Below, piece after piece: positions 34,216-42,710 of a stretch of DNA of 64,000 bases (positions are counted from its first letter, which is position 1; every line of letters begins with the position of its first letter). The position numbers and the translations under genes are program-made. The notes beneath the pieces are model-generated. The model made no database searches, was not told the origin of the DNA, and was given only the letters and a program-made list of their open reading frames with translations. The DNA lies in contig NCHQ01000007.1 in assembly GCA_002281855.1 (NCBI GenBank), forward strand, positions 1 to 64,000, written 5' to 3'. The DNA is from Rhodospirillales bacterium 24-66-33 (GTDB lineage: Bacteria > Pseudomonadota > Alphaproteobacteria > Reyranellales > Reyranellaceae).

Positions 34216-35788
34216 GCGGCACGACGACCACGCTGGCTCCTGGCCGGGCGATGGCCGCGGCGACGGCCGCCGTGACCTCGGCAGCGGTCCTGGCCTGCGT
34301 TGCCGGCGCGCCATAGCCTTTGGCAAGCGCCTCCAGGTCGATCCCCGTCAGGTCGAGGCCGGGCACGTTCGGCGTCTCTTCGAGTTCCGCGAAGGATTTC
34401 AGGATGGCGTATTCATGATTCTGCAGGACGACGAAGACGACGCGAGCCTTCTGCTGGACCGCCGTGTAGAGCGCCTGGATCGAATACTGAAAGGAGCCGT
34501 CGCCCATCAGCGCGATGACCGGGCGATTGCGACCGCTGCTGCGTTCCGCGAGCGCCAGGCCGACGGCCGCCGGCATGTCCCAACCCAGGCCGCCCGACGC
34601 GAAGGTGTAGAAGCAATCGGGCTTGTCGATGCGGAACTGGTCCTGCATCTCGGCAACGACCGAGGGCGCTTCCTCGACCAGCACATAGTCGGCGGGGCAG
34701 GCGGCGCGCACCGCGGCCATGATGGCGTCGCCCGCCAGAGGCTGGGGTTCCAGGTCGGGCGTCTTCGGTGCGGGACGCAGCGGCGCGGCAATCGACGAAG
34801 TCCGCTTCTTAAGCTGCGGCTGGATCGCCTCCAGGAACAGCCGCGCGTCCGAAACCAGGCTGTCGCCCACCGGCGCCTTGGACGACATGTTCGGGTCGTC
34901 GGTCACCTGCAGCAGGTGCGTGCCCTTCGGAATGTAGTCGCCCCCGACATAGGGATAGTAGCGAAACACCGGCGCGCCGACGACGATCACCAGATCATGG
35001 CCCGCGAACTTCTTGCCCAGAGGCCCGATGGCCGCGGGCAGGGCGCCGGCGTGCTGGGGGTGGGTCTCCGGGAAGGGGGTGCGTTCGGCGAAGGGCGCCG
35101 TCCAGACGGGAACGCCCAGCGTTTCGGCGAACAGGATGCCGTCCTTCCAGGCCTGGCTTCGGGCCAGGTCCGATCCATAGACGATGACGGGCGACCTGGC
35201 GGCATTGATGCGTTCGGCGAACTCGGTCACCCGAACCGGATCGGGGCCGGTGCGCGTGGCGACCGTGCGGAAGGCATCGATCTCCGGCATCGGCTTGTCC
35301 CAGTCGTCGAGCGGCAGGGACAGGAACACCGGACCGGCGGGCTGCTGCATCGCGGTCGCATAGGCCCGCATGAAGGCGGCCGGAATGTCTTCGGCTCGCG
35401 CGGGCTCGTAGGCCCATTTCACCCAGGGCCGCGGCAGGTTTGCGGCGTCGATGTTCGTGAGGAGCGGCTCGAGCAGGAGCATTTCGCGCGTCTGCTGGCC
35501 GGCCGTGATGATGAGCGGCGTCTTGTTCTGGTAGGCCGTGACGATGCAGCCCAGCGCGTTGCCCATGCCGGCGCCGGTATGCACGTTGACGATGACCGGC
35601 TTGCGGAGGCCCTGCGCGATCCCGTCGGCAATGCCGACGACGCTCGCCTCCTGCAGGGCCATCACATAATCGAAGTCATCCGGGAAGTTCTTGAGGAAGG
35701 TTTCTTCCGTCGAGCCGGGGTTACCGACGACGGTCGTGAGTCCGAGCTTGCGGAGCAGATCGAAGGTAACGTCCTTGACTGTGCGCAT
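34187..35788 (-). CDS. mdlC: Thiamine-diphosphate enzyme, benzoylformate decarboxylase-like
   Basis: The 533-residue enzyme has the N-terminal TPP-activating Glu47 (MALQEASVVGIADG) and His70 (VNVHTGAGMGN), both at the positions known for benzoylformate decarboxylase. The C-terminal TPP motif reads ALMGDGSFQYS with QN after it. NPGSTEETFLKNFP at the start is also typical. It would turn benzoylformate (or another 2-keto acid) into an aldehyde. No mandelate genes are nearby. ATG 35788 follows GGAGG by 8 bp; the TTG 6 bp upstream is too close. It converges on the APC permease. Confidence 0.88.
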   Translation of the reverse strand: MRTVKDVTFDLLRKLGLTTVVGNPGSTEETFLKNFPDDFDYVMALQEASVVGIADGIAQGLRKPVIVNVHTGAGMGNALGCIVTAYQNKTPLIITAGQQTREMLLLEPLLTNIDAANLPRPWVKWAYEPARAEDIPAAFMRAYATAMQQPAGPVFLSLPLDDWDKPMPEIDAFRTVATRTGPDPVRVTEFAERINAARSPVIVYGSDLARSQAWKDGILFAETLGVPVWTAPFAERTPFPETHPQHAGALPAAIGPLGKKFAGHDLVIVVGAPVFRYYPYVGGDYIPKGTHLLQVTDDPNMSSKAPVGDSLVSDARLFLEAIQPQLKKRTSSIAAPLRPAPKTPDLEPQPLAGDAIMAAVRAACPADYVLVEEAPSVVAEMQDQFRIDKPDCFYTFASGGLGWDMPAAVGLALAERSSGRNRPVIALMGDGSFQYSIQALYTAVQQKARVVFVVLQNHEYAILKSFAELEETPNVPGLDLTGIDLEALAKGYGAPATQARTAAEVTAAVAAAIARPGASVVVVPLTRKRHPLL

Positions 35789-35884
35789 GCGCAATTCCTC
35801 CGCTAGTGTTTCACAAGGGCATCGTAGCCCCGCGCGCGAAGTGTGGCACTCGCAATTGCTGGTACGGTGAACGAGACCTGCGAA

Positions 35885-35915
35885 CGGAGCGCCCCACGAG
35901 GGGTAGGGCGCTCCG
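35885..35915 (-). terminator. Hairpin between two minus-strand genes, possible terminator
   Basis: CGGAGCGCCC and GGGCGCTCCG form a perfect 10-bp stem around an 11-nt loop, 30 bp after the stop of the PepSY-like gene. No T-run follows on the minus strand, so it may only be a weak or Rho-assisted terminator, or an mRNA-stabilising hairpin. Confidence 0.5.
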
Positions 35916-35945
35916 CCAGATCCGCAGGCTGGGAGGGTGTGGCTC

Positions 35946-36278
35946 CTACTGCTCGCGGACGTTACCCGATGGCTCCAGCGTCACCGCGACCTCGACGTTG
36001 TTGCGCATCGCCTTGCCGGTCCAGTTGCCGGCGGTATCGCGCGTCAGCAACTTGATGCCGTTATAGCCCTTGGCTTCGAGCTGCGACTTGGCGGCGGCTT
36101 CAGCCGCCGTGGCATTGGACGAAGTGGCCGGCAGATTCGTGTTCGGATTGCTGGTCTGGCCCGGCATCGAGTTCATGTCGCGGCCGGCCGGCGTGCTGGG
36201 CTGCATGGTCTGGGCAAAGGCGGCGCCACCGATGCTGGTCACGGCGATCGCGGCTAGGGTGACGAGGGTCTTCTTCAT
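35946..36278 (-). CDS. Small secreted protein with PepSY-like domain (paralog 2)
   Basis: The 110-residue protein has a signal peptide ending AFAQ (about residue 23), a low-complexity linker rich in Ser, Pro and Asn, then AAKSQLEAKGYNGIKLLTRDTAGNWTGKA and VAVTLEPSGNV. The domain is shared with the genes at 32310 and 41697. ATG 36278 has GGAGG five bases upstream. The protein should be periplasmic. Role unknown; divergent from the YqaA-like gene. Confidence 0.7.
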   Translation of the reverse strand: MKKTLVTLAAIAVTSIGGAAFAQTMQPSTPAGRDMNSMPGQTSNPNTNLPATSSNATAAEAAAKSQLEAKGYNGIKLLTRDTAGNWTGKAMRNNVEVAVTLEPSGNVREQ

Positions 36279-36414
36279 GCATTCCTCCATTGGTTTCAGG
36301 CTGTGAGCGATCAACGCCGGCCTTTGAAAGGTGTTGCATGAACTTGCGGGAACACTTTCCCGGCATCTGCCGTCGGCTGCACGAAGGAACTCCATCCTGT
36401 AAGTGAAAGGTTCC

Positions 36415-36864
36415 ATGGACCCGGCCTCCTTCATTCTCAGCCACGCAGGCCTTTTCGCTGCCGCTTTCCTCGCGGCCACGGTTTTGCCCTTTCAGTCGGA
36501 ACTGGTGCTGATCGGCCTGCTGGTCGCCGAGCCGACCCATTGGGCGACGCTGCTGTTCGCGGCCTCGCTCGGCAACACGCTGGGCGCCGTGGTGAACTGG
36601 ATCCTGGGGCGCCTGATCGAGCGTTTCCGCGACCGCTCGTGGTTTCCCGTGACGCCGCGCGACTACGAACGCGTCGAGCGCTGGTATGCCCGCTGGGGGA
36701 TCTGGTCCTTGCTGTTCGCCTGGCTGCCATTCGGCGGCGACGCGCTCACCGTGGTGGCCGGTGCGTTGCGCACGCCCTTGCTCCCGTTCGTTGTCCTGGT
36801 CGGGATCGGCAAGACGGCACGCTACGCCGTCCTCGTCGCGGCGACCCTGGGCTGGCTCGCTTAG
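36415..36864 (+). CDS. YqaA/DedA-like (SNARE-associated) small membrane protein
   Basis: The 149-residue membrane protein matches the YqaA family: FLAATVLPFQSELVLIGLL, FAASLGNTLGAVVNWILGR, then WYARWGIWSLLFAWLPFGGDALTVVAGALR. The GNTLG and FAWLPFGGDALTVVAG segments are the family hallmark. Three or four TM segments. ATG 36415 is chosen over GTG 36403 because GAAAGG lies 5 bp before it. Related DedA proteins move lipids or protons; the exact role is unknown. Confidence 0.88.
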   Translation: MDPASFILSHAGLFAAAFLAATVLPFQSELVLIGLLVAEPTHWATLLFAASLGNTLGAVVNWILGRLIERFRDRSWFPVTPRDYERVERWYARWGIWSLLFAWLPFGGDALTVVAGALRTPLLPFVVLVGIGKTARYAVLVAATLGWLA

Positions 36865-36926
36865 CGGCCAGGGCGTGGCACCGATATTGCTTCCTCTTGC
36901 GCGTGGACACGACCGGGGAGGCCTTC

Positions 36927-37925
36927 ATGCAGTCATCATCGTTTCGCCGACGTACAGGATTGGCGGCGCTTGCCCTGACGTTCCTGTTCGGAGCCTCGGC
37001 GGTCGCGCAGGACAAGGTCCGTTTCCAGACCGACTGGATCCCGTCCGGCGAACACGCGATGTACTACGGTGCCTGGAGCAAGGGCATCTACGCCAAGCAC
37101 GGCATCGACATCACGATCACCCGCGGCTACGGCTCGGGCGACACCGTCACCAAGGTGGCCTCGGGCGCGGCCGATTTCGGAGTCGCCGATATTGCCGCCG
37201 TGCTGACGGCGCGGGCGCGCACCAACGTGCCGGTCAAGACCATCGCCGTGCTGTACAACGAATCGCCGCACTCGCTGTTCGTGCTGAAGAGCTCGGGCAT
37301 CACCAACTTCAAGGGGCTGGAAGGCAAGAAGATCGGCATCACGCCGGGCAACAGCCACCGCTTCTACTTCCCCGAAGTCGCCAAGAAGGCGGGAACGGAC
37401 CCGAACAAGCTGATCTGGACCAACATGGACGGCGCCGCGATGGCGGCTCAGCTCATCGCCAAGAACATCGACGCGGCGCCGTTTTATTCGATCCACTACT
37501 ACTACATCAACAAGGCGGCGGTTAAGGCCGGCCAGGAGATCCTGCCGCTGCCCTTCGTCGAGGTCGGCTTCAAGATCTACGCGGCGAGCCTCATCACCAC
37601 CGACAAGATGATCCAGGACAAGCCCGACCTGGTGAAGCGCTTCCTGGCCGCCACCAAGGAGGCCTTCGAATGGGCCGCGGCCAATCCCGAGGAAGCCTGC
37701 AAGCTGCACGTCGCACGCTTTCCCGAGGTCGAGCTCGACGACTGCATGGGCAGCGTGAAGGCGGTGATGAAGTTCGTCTTCAACGACCACACCAAGGAAT
37801 TCGGCTGGGGCAAGGAGAGCCCGGAGCGGCTCAAGTTCTCCTGGGAGACGATCGCGACGGCCAACGAGCTGAAGCCCGAGTTCGACTACAAGACCGCCAT
37901 CGACACGAGCAAAGTCGCCAAGTAG
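36927..37925 (+). CDS. ABC transporter substrate-binding protein, NMT1/THI5-like
   Basis: The 332-residue periplasmic protein has a signal peptide ending AVAQ. It matches the NMT1/SsuA family: FQTDWIPSGEHAMYYGAWSKGIYAKHGIDITI, then SGAADFGVADIAAVLTARA. It is followed by SsuB- and SsuC-like genes within 10 bp. The ligand could be a nitrogen heterocycle, thiamine precursor or sulfonate; the amidohydrolase at the end of the operon favours a heterocyclic or amide compound. GGGGAG lies upstream of ATG 36927. Confidence 0.92.
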   Translation: MQSSSFRRRTGLAALALTFLFGASAVAQDKVRFQTDWIPSGEHAMYYGAWSKGIYAKHGIDITITRGYGSGDTVTKVASGAADFGVADIAAVLTARARTNVPVKTIAVLYNESPHSLFVLKSSGITNFKGLEGKKIGITPGNSHRFYFPEVAKKAGTDPNKLIWTNMDGAAMAAQLIAKNIDAAPFYSIHYYYINKAAVKAGQEILPLPFVEVGFKIYAASLITTDKMIQDKPDLVKRFLAATKEAFEWAAANPEEACKLHVARFPEVELDDCMGSVKAVMKFVFNDHTKEFGWGKESPERLKFSWETIATANELKPEFDYKTAIDTSKVAK

Positions 37926-37934
37926 GGGCAGGAA

Positions 37935-38717
37935 GTGATCTCGCTCAACCGGGTCACACGCATCTTCAACAGCCGTGACGGCGATCAGGTCACGGCGCTG
38001 CAGGACGTGTCGCTGGAGATTGGCCGCAACGAGTTCATCACGCTCGTGGGCCCGTCCGGCTGCGGCAAGTCCACGCTTCTGCGCATCGTGGCCGGGCTGA
38101 TCCTGCCGACGGCGGGCCGGGCCTCGATCGGCGGCGAGGAGATCACCGAGCCGCGGGCGGAAACCGGCATCGTCTTCCAGGCGCCGACCTTGCTCCCCTG
38201 GGCGAGCGTGCTCGACAATGTGCTGTTTCCGCTGCGCATGATGCATCGCATCGATTCGACCAGCACCGACAAGGCGATGGCGCTGATCAAGCTGGTCGGC
38301 CTCACGGGATTCGAGGGCAAGTCGCCGCGCGAGCTCTCGGGCGGCATGCAGCAGCGGGTCGCGATCTGCCGGGCGCTGGTGCACGATCCGGACATCCTGC
38401 TGATGGACGAGCCGTTCGGAGCGCTCGACGCCCTGACGCGCGAGGAAATGACGATGGAGCTGCTGCGCATCTGGAGCGAGCGACCCAAGACCGTCCTGTT
38501 CGTGACTCATTCGATCACCGAGGCCGTCGTGCTGGCCGACCGGGTGGTGGTGATGTCGCCACGGCCGGGGCGCATCGCGGAAATCATCGACATCGGCCTG
38601 CCGCGCCCGCGCAGCTTCGAGACCGAGACCACGCCGGAATTCCACGAGGCAAGCCATCGCATCCGCCAACTCATCTTCGGGACACGTCATGTCAGTTCAG
38701 GCCGCGCCGCCGCTTGA
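37935..38717 (+). CDS. ABC transporter ATP-binding protein (SsuB/TauB-like)
   Basis: The 260-residue ATPase has Walker A GPSGCGKSTLLR, Q-loop FQAPTLLPWASV (typical of nitrate/sulfonate/taurine importers), signature LSGGMQQRVAICR, Walker B ILLMDEPFGALDALTRE and H-loop THSITEAVVLADR. The start is GTG 37935, 9 bp after the binding-protein stop. It overlaps the permease gene by 29 bp. Confidence 0.93.
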   Translation: MISLNRVTRIFNSRDGDQVTALQDVSLEIGRNEFITLVGPSGCGKSTLLRIVAGLILPTAGRASIGGEEITEPRAETGIVFQAPTLLPWASVLDNVLFPLRMMHRIDSTSTDKAMALIKLVGLTGFEGKSPRELSGGMQQRVAICRALVHDPDILLMDEPFGALDALTREEMTMELLRIWSERPKTVLFVTHSITEAVVLADRVVVMSPRPGRIAEIIDIGLPRPRSFETETTPEFHEASHRIRQLIFGTRHVSSGRAAA

Positions 38718-39519
38718 GGAGCGGCAGAAGCCGCCCCGACGACGAAAAAAGAGCGCGGCCCTCTACGAGGTGGTGGTGCCTCTGATCGCCACTGCCGGCC
38801 TGTTTCTCCTATGGGAAGGCGCCTGTCGCGCCTTCGATATTCCCGGCTATTTGCTGCCGGCGCCGACCGATATCTGGAAGGACACGATGGCCATCGGGCC
38901 AACCGTGGCCGGCCATACGATGGCGACCTTCAAGACGGTCATGCTGGGCTTCGTTGTGTCGATCCTGATCAGCCTGCCGCTGGCCGTCGTGCTGACCGCA
39001 TCGCCCGCGATCGCGGCAGCGGTCTATCCGTTCCTCGTCTGGACGCAGTCGATCCCGAAGGTGGCGCTGGCGCCGATCCTTGTGGTGCTCCTCGGGACCA
39101 ACGAGCTGCCGCGCATCGTGATCACCGTGCTGGTGGCGTTCTTTCCGCTGGTCATCTCGATCGCGACCGGGCTTCTGTCCGTGCCGCCCGAACTGATCGA
39201 GCTCAGCCGGGCCTGCCGCGCCTCGAAGCTGAGCGAGCTCCTGCGGATCAGGCTGCCGTACGCGATCCCGTTCATCTTCGCCGGCCTCAAGGTGGCGATC
39301 TCGCTCGCCGTCGTCGGCGCGGTCGTGGCGGAGTTCGTCAATGCCGACGCCGGGCTGGGCTTCCTCATTCAAACGTCGACGGCATTCTTCAAGGTGCCTG
39401 TGGCGTTCGGGGCGCTTATCATCCTGTCGGTGATGGGCGTGGTGCTGTTCCAGATCGTGGTCGCAGCCGAGCGGGTGTTCTTCCCGTGGTCGAGCAGCAA
39501 TACGACGCCGGGTGCCTGA
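38689..39519 (+). CDS. ABC transporter permease (SsuC-like)
   Basis: The 276-residue permease has a charged N-terminus (KPPRRRKKSAA), then about six TM segments. YLLPAPTDIWKD, VWTQSIPKVALAPILVVLLG and LSRACRASKLSELLRIRLPYAIPFIFAGLKVA (EAA loop) are typical of SsuC/ThiX-like importers. Its start lies 29 bp inside the ATPase gene. It is followed 26 bp later by the amidohydrolase gene. Confidence 0.93.
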   Translation: MSVQAAPPLEERQKPPRRRKKSAALYEVVVPLIATAGLFLLWEGACRAFDIPGYLLPAPTDIWKDTMAIGPTVAGHTMATFKTVMLGFVVSILISLPLAVVLTASPAIAAAVYPFLVWTQSIPKVALAPILVVLLGTNELPRIVITVLVAFFPLVISIATGLLSVPPELIELSRACRASKLSELLRIRLPYAIPFIFAGLKVAISLAVVGAVVAEFVNADAGLGFLIQTSTAFFKVPVAFGALIILSVMGVVLFQIVVAAERVFFPWSSSNTTPGA

Positions 39520-39545
39520 CCGGCCGCGCAAGGGGAGAGTGTGAC

Positions 39546-41084
39546 ATGGCGAAATCGCCGAAAGAGTCGATGACCGTTATCCGCGGCGGCCGCGTGGTCG
39601 ACATCAAGGGCCATGCAGCGCCCAAGGCCGACATCCTGGTGAAGGGCGACACCATTGTGGAGATCGGCGCGAAAGTGTCGGCGCCGGAATCGGCCACCGT
39701 GATCGACGCGGGCGGCAAGCTGCTTCATCCCGGCCTGATCAACGGCCACACGCACAGCCATGGCAACCTCGCCAAGGGCATGGTCGATGGCGTGACCCTG
39801 GAGCTGCTGCTGACGGCGGGGCCCTTCATGAGCGGCGCTCGCACCCTCGAGGACAAGTACCTGTCCAGCCTGATCGGCGCGTGCGAGATGGTGATGAAGG
39901 GCTGCACCGCCGCCTATGACCTCGCGGCGGAGTTTCCCATGCCGACGGCGGAAGGGTTGGCTGCCATCGGGCAGGCCTATGCCGATGTCGGCATGCGCGC
40001 CATGCTGGCGCCGATGGTGGCCGATACCAGCTTCTTCCAGGCCATTCCCGGGCTGATGGACCAGTTGCCGCCCTCGCTGCAGAAGGAGGTCGAGGCCTAT
40101 CAATTCTCGCCCTACAAGGCGAGCGTGAAGCAGATGAAGAAGGCGCTGCACGGCTGGAAGCTCGACCGACAGGGCGTCCATCTCGCGGTCGCGCCGACCA
40201 TCCCGCATCACTGCAGCAAGGAATTCCTGCTGGCCTGCCTGAAGCTCGCCAAGGATTACGACACCGGCCTGCACACCCACGTTTCCGAGTCCAAGGTTCA
40301 GGTCGTCGCCGGCTACCGGCTCTACGGCACGTCGCTCACCGCCTACATGGATTCGCTGGGGCTGGTCGGGCCGAAATTCACCGTGGCGCACGGCGTCTGG
40401 CTGGACGGCGACGACATGAAGCTGCTGGGCGACAAGGGCGCCTCGGTCTCGCACAATCCGGGCTCGAACATGGTGCTGGGCAACGGCATCGCCGACATGC
40501 GCGGCATGCTGAATGCCAAGGTCAATGTCGGCATCGGCACCGACGGCGCGAGCTGCTCGGACAATCAGAACATGTACGAGAACATGCGGCTGGCCTCGAT
40601 GGTCTCGAAAGTGCAGGGGCCGGATAACCGCGAGTGGATCACGACCGAGGAGGTGCTGCACGCCGCGACGGCGGGCAGTGCGCGAGCCCTCGGCCTGGGC
40701 GACAAGATCGGCAAGCTGGAGGCCGGCTACAAGGCCGACATCGTGTTCCTGGACCTGGGGCACATCAACTGGATCCCGTTCAACGATCCGACCAACCAGA
40801 TCGTGCACACGGAAGACGGCGCGGCCGTGCATTCGGTGATGGTCGCCGGTCGTATGATCCTCGAGGACCGCAAGCTCCTGAACGTCGACATGGTGCAGCT
40901 CGCGCGTCAGGCCGAGAAGGCCCGCGAGCGGCTGGAGCGGGGCCGCAAGCCGGCCAAGGCGCTCTACGACAAGCTAGAGAAGGTGGTGAACACCTTCTGC
41001 CCCGGGCTCGCCAAGCAGCCGCTCCATATCGACCGGTTTGGCGGCAGCCATCACCACGCCTACCACGGTCATCACCACCACTAG
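39546..41084 (+). CDS. Amidohydrolase (chlorohydrolase/deaminase type) with histidine-rich tail
   Basis: The 512-residue enzyme has the metal motif INGHTHSHGN (near residue 64), further ligands in GLHTHVSES and VAHGVWL, and the metal aspartate in VGIGTDGASCSDNQNM (near residue 333). It belongs to the same superfamily as the enzyme at 16515 but is only distantly similar. It ends in a tail of eleven residues, HHHAYHGHHHH, with eight His, which is not part of the fold and might buffer metal. It closes an NMT1-type importer operon, so it likely acts on the imported ligand, which is unknown. GGGGAG precedes ATG 39546. Its TAG lies in a CTAG shared with the convergent gene. Confidence 0.88.
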   Translation: MAKSPKESMTVIRGGRVVDIKGHAAPKADILVKGDTIVEIGAKVSAPESATVIDAGGKLLHPGLINGHTHSHGNLAKGMVDGVTLELLLTAGPFMSGARTLEDKYLSSLIGACEMVMKGCTAAYDLAAEFPMPTAEGLAAIGQAYADVGMRAMLAPMVADTSFFQAIPGLMDQLPPSLQKEVEAYQFSPYKASVKQMKKALHGWKLDRQGVHLAVAPTIPHHCSKEFLLACLKLAKDYDTGLHTHVSESKVQVVAGYRLYGTSLTAYMDSLGLVGPKFTVAHGVWLDGDDMKLLGDKGASVSHNPGSNMVLGNGIADMRGMLNAKVNVGIGTDGASCSDNQNMYENMRLASMVSKVQGPDNREWITTEEVLHAATAGSARALGLGDKIGKLEAGYKADIVFLDLGHINWIPFNDPTNQIVHTEDGAAVHSVMVAGRMILEDRKLLNVDMVQLARQAEKARERLERGRKPAKALYDKLEKVVNTFCPGLAKQPLHIDRFGGSHHHAYHGHHHH

Positions 41085-41650
41085 GCGGCGGTGACGCCGA
41101 TCAGCGAATCGTGCAGCCAGATCATCGCGGCATAGGCTGCGGTGCCGATGACCACGACAAGGACGTCGTTCTTCGACCAGCCGACGCGTGGGGCACCCGC
41201 ATCTCCCCGGCGCTTGACGGCAATGCGGTCATAGACGGCCCAGGCGAGCAGGCCGCCGAATAGCAGCATCGAGCCGAGGTCGCCGTTCACCAGCAGATGC
41301 GAGAGCGCCCAGGCTTTCACGGCGACCAGCATGGGGTGCCGCAGCAGGGATTTGATGCGGCTCGGCGGTGCGTAGGTCGCCACGAGCGCCACGAAGGCGA
41401 ACCACAGGAGCGTGGCGGCGATCGGATGAAAGGCGCGGAAGGGCGGGTTCCAGACCTGGATGTACCCTGCGCTCCGATATTGCCCGAAGCCGATGACGAT
41501 CAGGACCAAGCCGGCCAGGGCGAGCAGGGAGTAGAGGCCTTTGTAGCCCCCTTCGCCCAACCGGCCGATGACGGCGGCCCGCGGTTCGCGGAGTGTCGTG
41601 AAGAAATGGACGCCGATGAACAGCGCTAGGCCAAGCAGAAGGGTCGACAT
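41081..41650 (-). CDS. NnrU-family membrane protein
   Basis: The 189-residue protein has about five TM segments and the NnrU pattern: HFFTTLREPRAAVIGRLGE at the start, then HPMLVAVKAWALSHLLVNGDLGSMLLFGGLLAWAVYDR, with two conserved His in the membrane region. NnrU was named in denitrification clusters and is related to isoprenoid/NO-linked membrane proteins; no denitrification genes are seen here. It converges with the amidohydrolase, sharing CTAG. Confidence 0.88.
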   Translation of the reverse strand: MSTLLLGLALFIGVHFFTTLREPRAAVIGRLGEGGYKGLYSLLALAGLVLIVIGFGQYRSAGYIQVWNPPFRAFHPIAATLLWFAFVALVATYAPPSRIKSLLRHPMLVAVKAWALSHLLVNGDLGSMLLFGGLLAWAVYDRIAVKRRGDAGAPRVGWSKNDVLVVVIGTAAYAAMIWLHDSLIGVTAA

Positions 41651-41696
41651 GCTTCACCATAGCACGCCTACCCCCGCTTGAGCATGGGCTGGGTGG

Positions 41697-41993
41697 TCAG
41701 CGCGACATCTGGGTGACGCTGCCGGTGGTGTCGACCGTCACGGCGACTTCGGTGTCGTTCTTGGTGGCGAGCGCCTGCCAGGAGCCGTCGTCGCGGCGCT
41801 TGAGCTCCTTGATGTTGGTGTAACCGCTGGCCTCGATCTGTGTGCGGGCCGACGTGGCGGTCTGGGCGCTGCCCGGCATCCCGGCCGGTGGGGCGGCGGG
41901 GGTGGTGGAAGTGCCCGTGGAAGGCGGCATCTGGGCGACCGCCAGGGAGGCGAAGAGGACGAAACCGGCGGCAGCCGGCAGGACGAGCTTCAT
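41697..41993 (-). CDS. Small secreted protein with PepSY-like domain (paralog 3)
   Basis: The 98-residue protein has a signal peptide ending AVAQ (about residue 21), a Thr/Pro linker (STGTSTTPAAPPAGMPG), then ARTQIEASGYTNIKELKRRDDGSWQALA and VAVTVDTTGSV. It is close to paralog 2 (35946) and more distantly related to paralog 1 (32310). Divergent from the MORN-type gene. Role unknown. Confidence 0.7.
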   Translation of the reverse strand: MKLVLPAAAGFVLFASLAVAQMPPSTGTSTTPAAPPAGMPGSAQTATSARTQIEASGYTNIKELKRRDDGSWQALATKNDTEVAVTVDTTGSVTQMSR

Positions 41994-42137
41994 CGGGGCA
42001 TCCCTTCCATTTTGCGCAATCCAATTTGCGCAACGTCCTGAGACAATGCGGGAGGGCGCCGGACGTTGCGGTGGGGAACGTGGCGAGTTCCGCTGCGTTG
42101 CAGAAATCTAGACCAAGCGTCAGTTTTAGAGGGTCCC

Positions 42138-42710
42138 GTGAGAGTTCTGCCTGCTTTGGTGTCGTCTGCGTTGGTGCTGACCGTCCTGCCGGTGCTGGCT
42201 CAGCAGACTGCGTTGGCGCCGGGGAATCCTGATTGCGGTACCAGCGAACCCGACACGATCGAGATCAGTTGGGATGCGCCTTGCGAACCGGGCTCCTGGA
42301 TTTATGAACCGGGGACCGGCTGCCGCATGGCCGAATGGCATCCCGACCCGCAGGACAAGGTCACCTGGCGCGGGTCATGTCGCGCGGCTCTGCGGGAGGG
42401 ACCGGGGGCGGCCCAGTGGACGGAACATGGCGAGCCCATCGACCACTTCGAGGGGACATACCGACACGGCGTCCGGGAGGGGCTCGGGCGGTACACCTGG
42501 AACGCCAACGGCCGCTTCGAAGGCGCCTATAGCCGTGACCTGCCCAACGGCTTCGGAACCGTAACGGTCTTGGGGATCACTCTGTCGGGCGAGTGGCGCG
42601 ATGGCTGCCTGAAGTCAGGTGACAGATCGGTGGCGATCGGCGTCCCTCGGGCAGACTGCGAAGAGCCGCCCGAGTATGTCGGCGAAACCGCCCATGTGCC
42701 GCCGGACTAG
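42138..42710 (+). CDS. Secreted MORN-repeat protein
   Basis: The 190-residue protein starts with GTG 42138 and a signal peptide (RVLPALVSSALVLTVLPVLAQQ). The mature part has about two MORN repeats (FEGTYRHGVREGLGRYTW, FEGAYSRDLPNGFGTV) with the usual G-x-G spacing, plus six cysteines (e.g. PDCG, APCEPGS, TGCRMAEW), likely disulfide-bonded. MORN repeats bind lipids or proteins; the exported location suggests an envelope role. It ends in the CTAG shared with the chromate-transporter gene. Confidence 0.7.
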   Translation: MRVLPALVSSALVLTVLPVLAQQTALAPGNPDCGTSEPDTIEISWDAPCEPGSWIYEPGTGCRMAEWHPDPQDKVTWRGSCRAALREGPGAAQWTEHGEPIDHFEGTYRHGVREGLGRYTWNANGRFEGAYSRDLPNGFGTVTVLGITLSGEWRDGCLKSGDRSVAIGVPRADCEEPPEYVGETAHVPPD

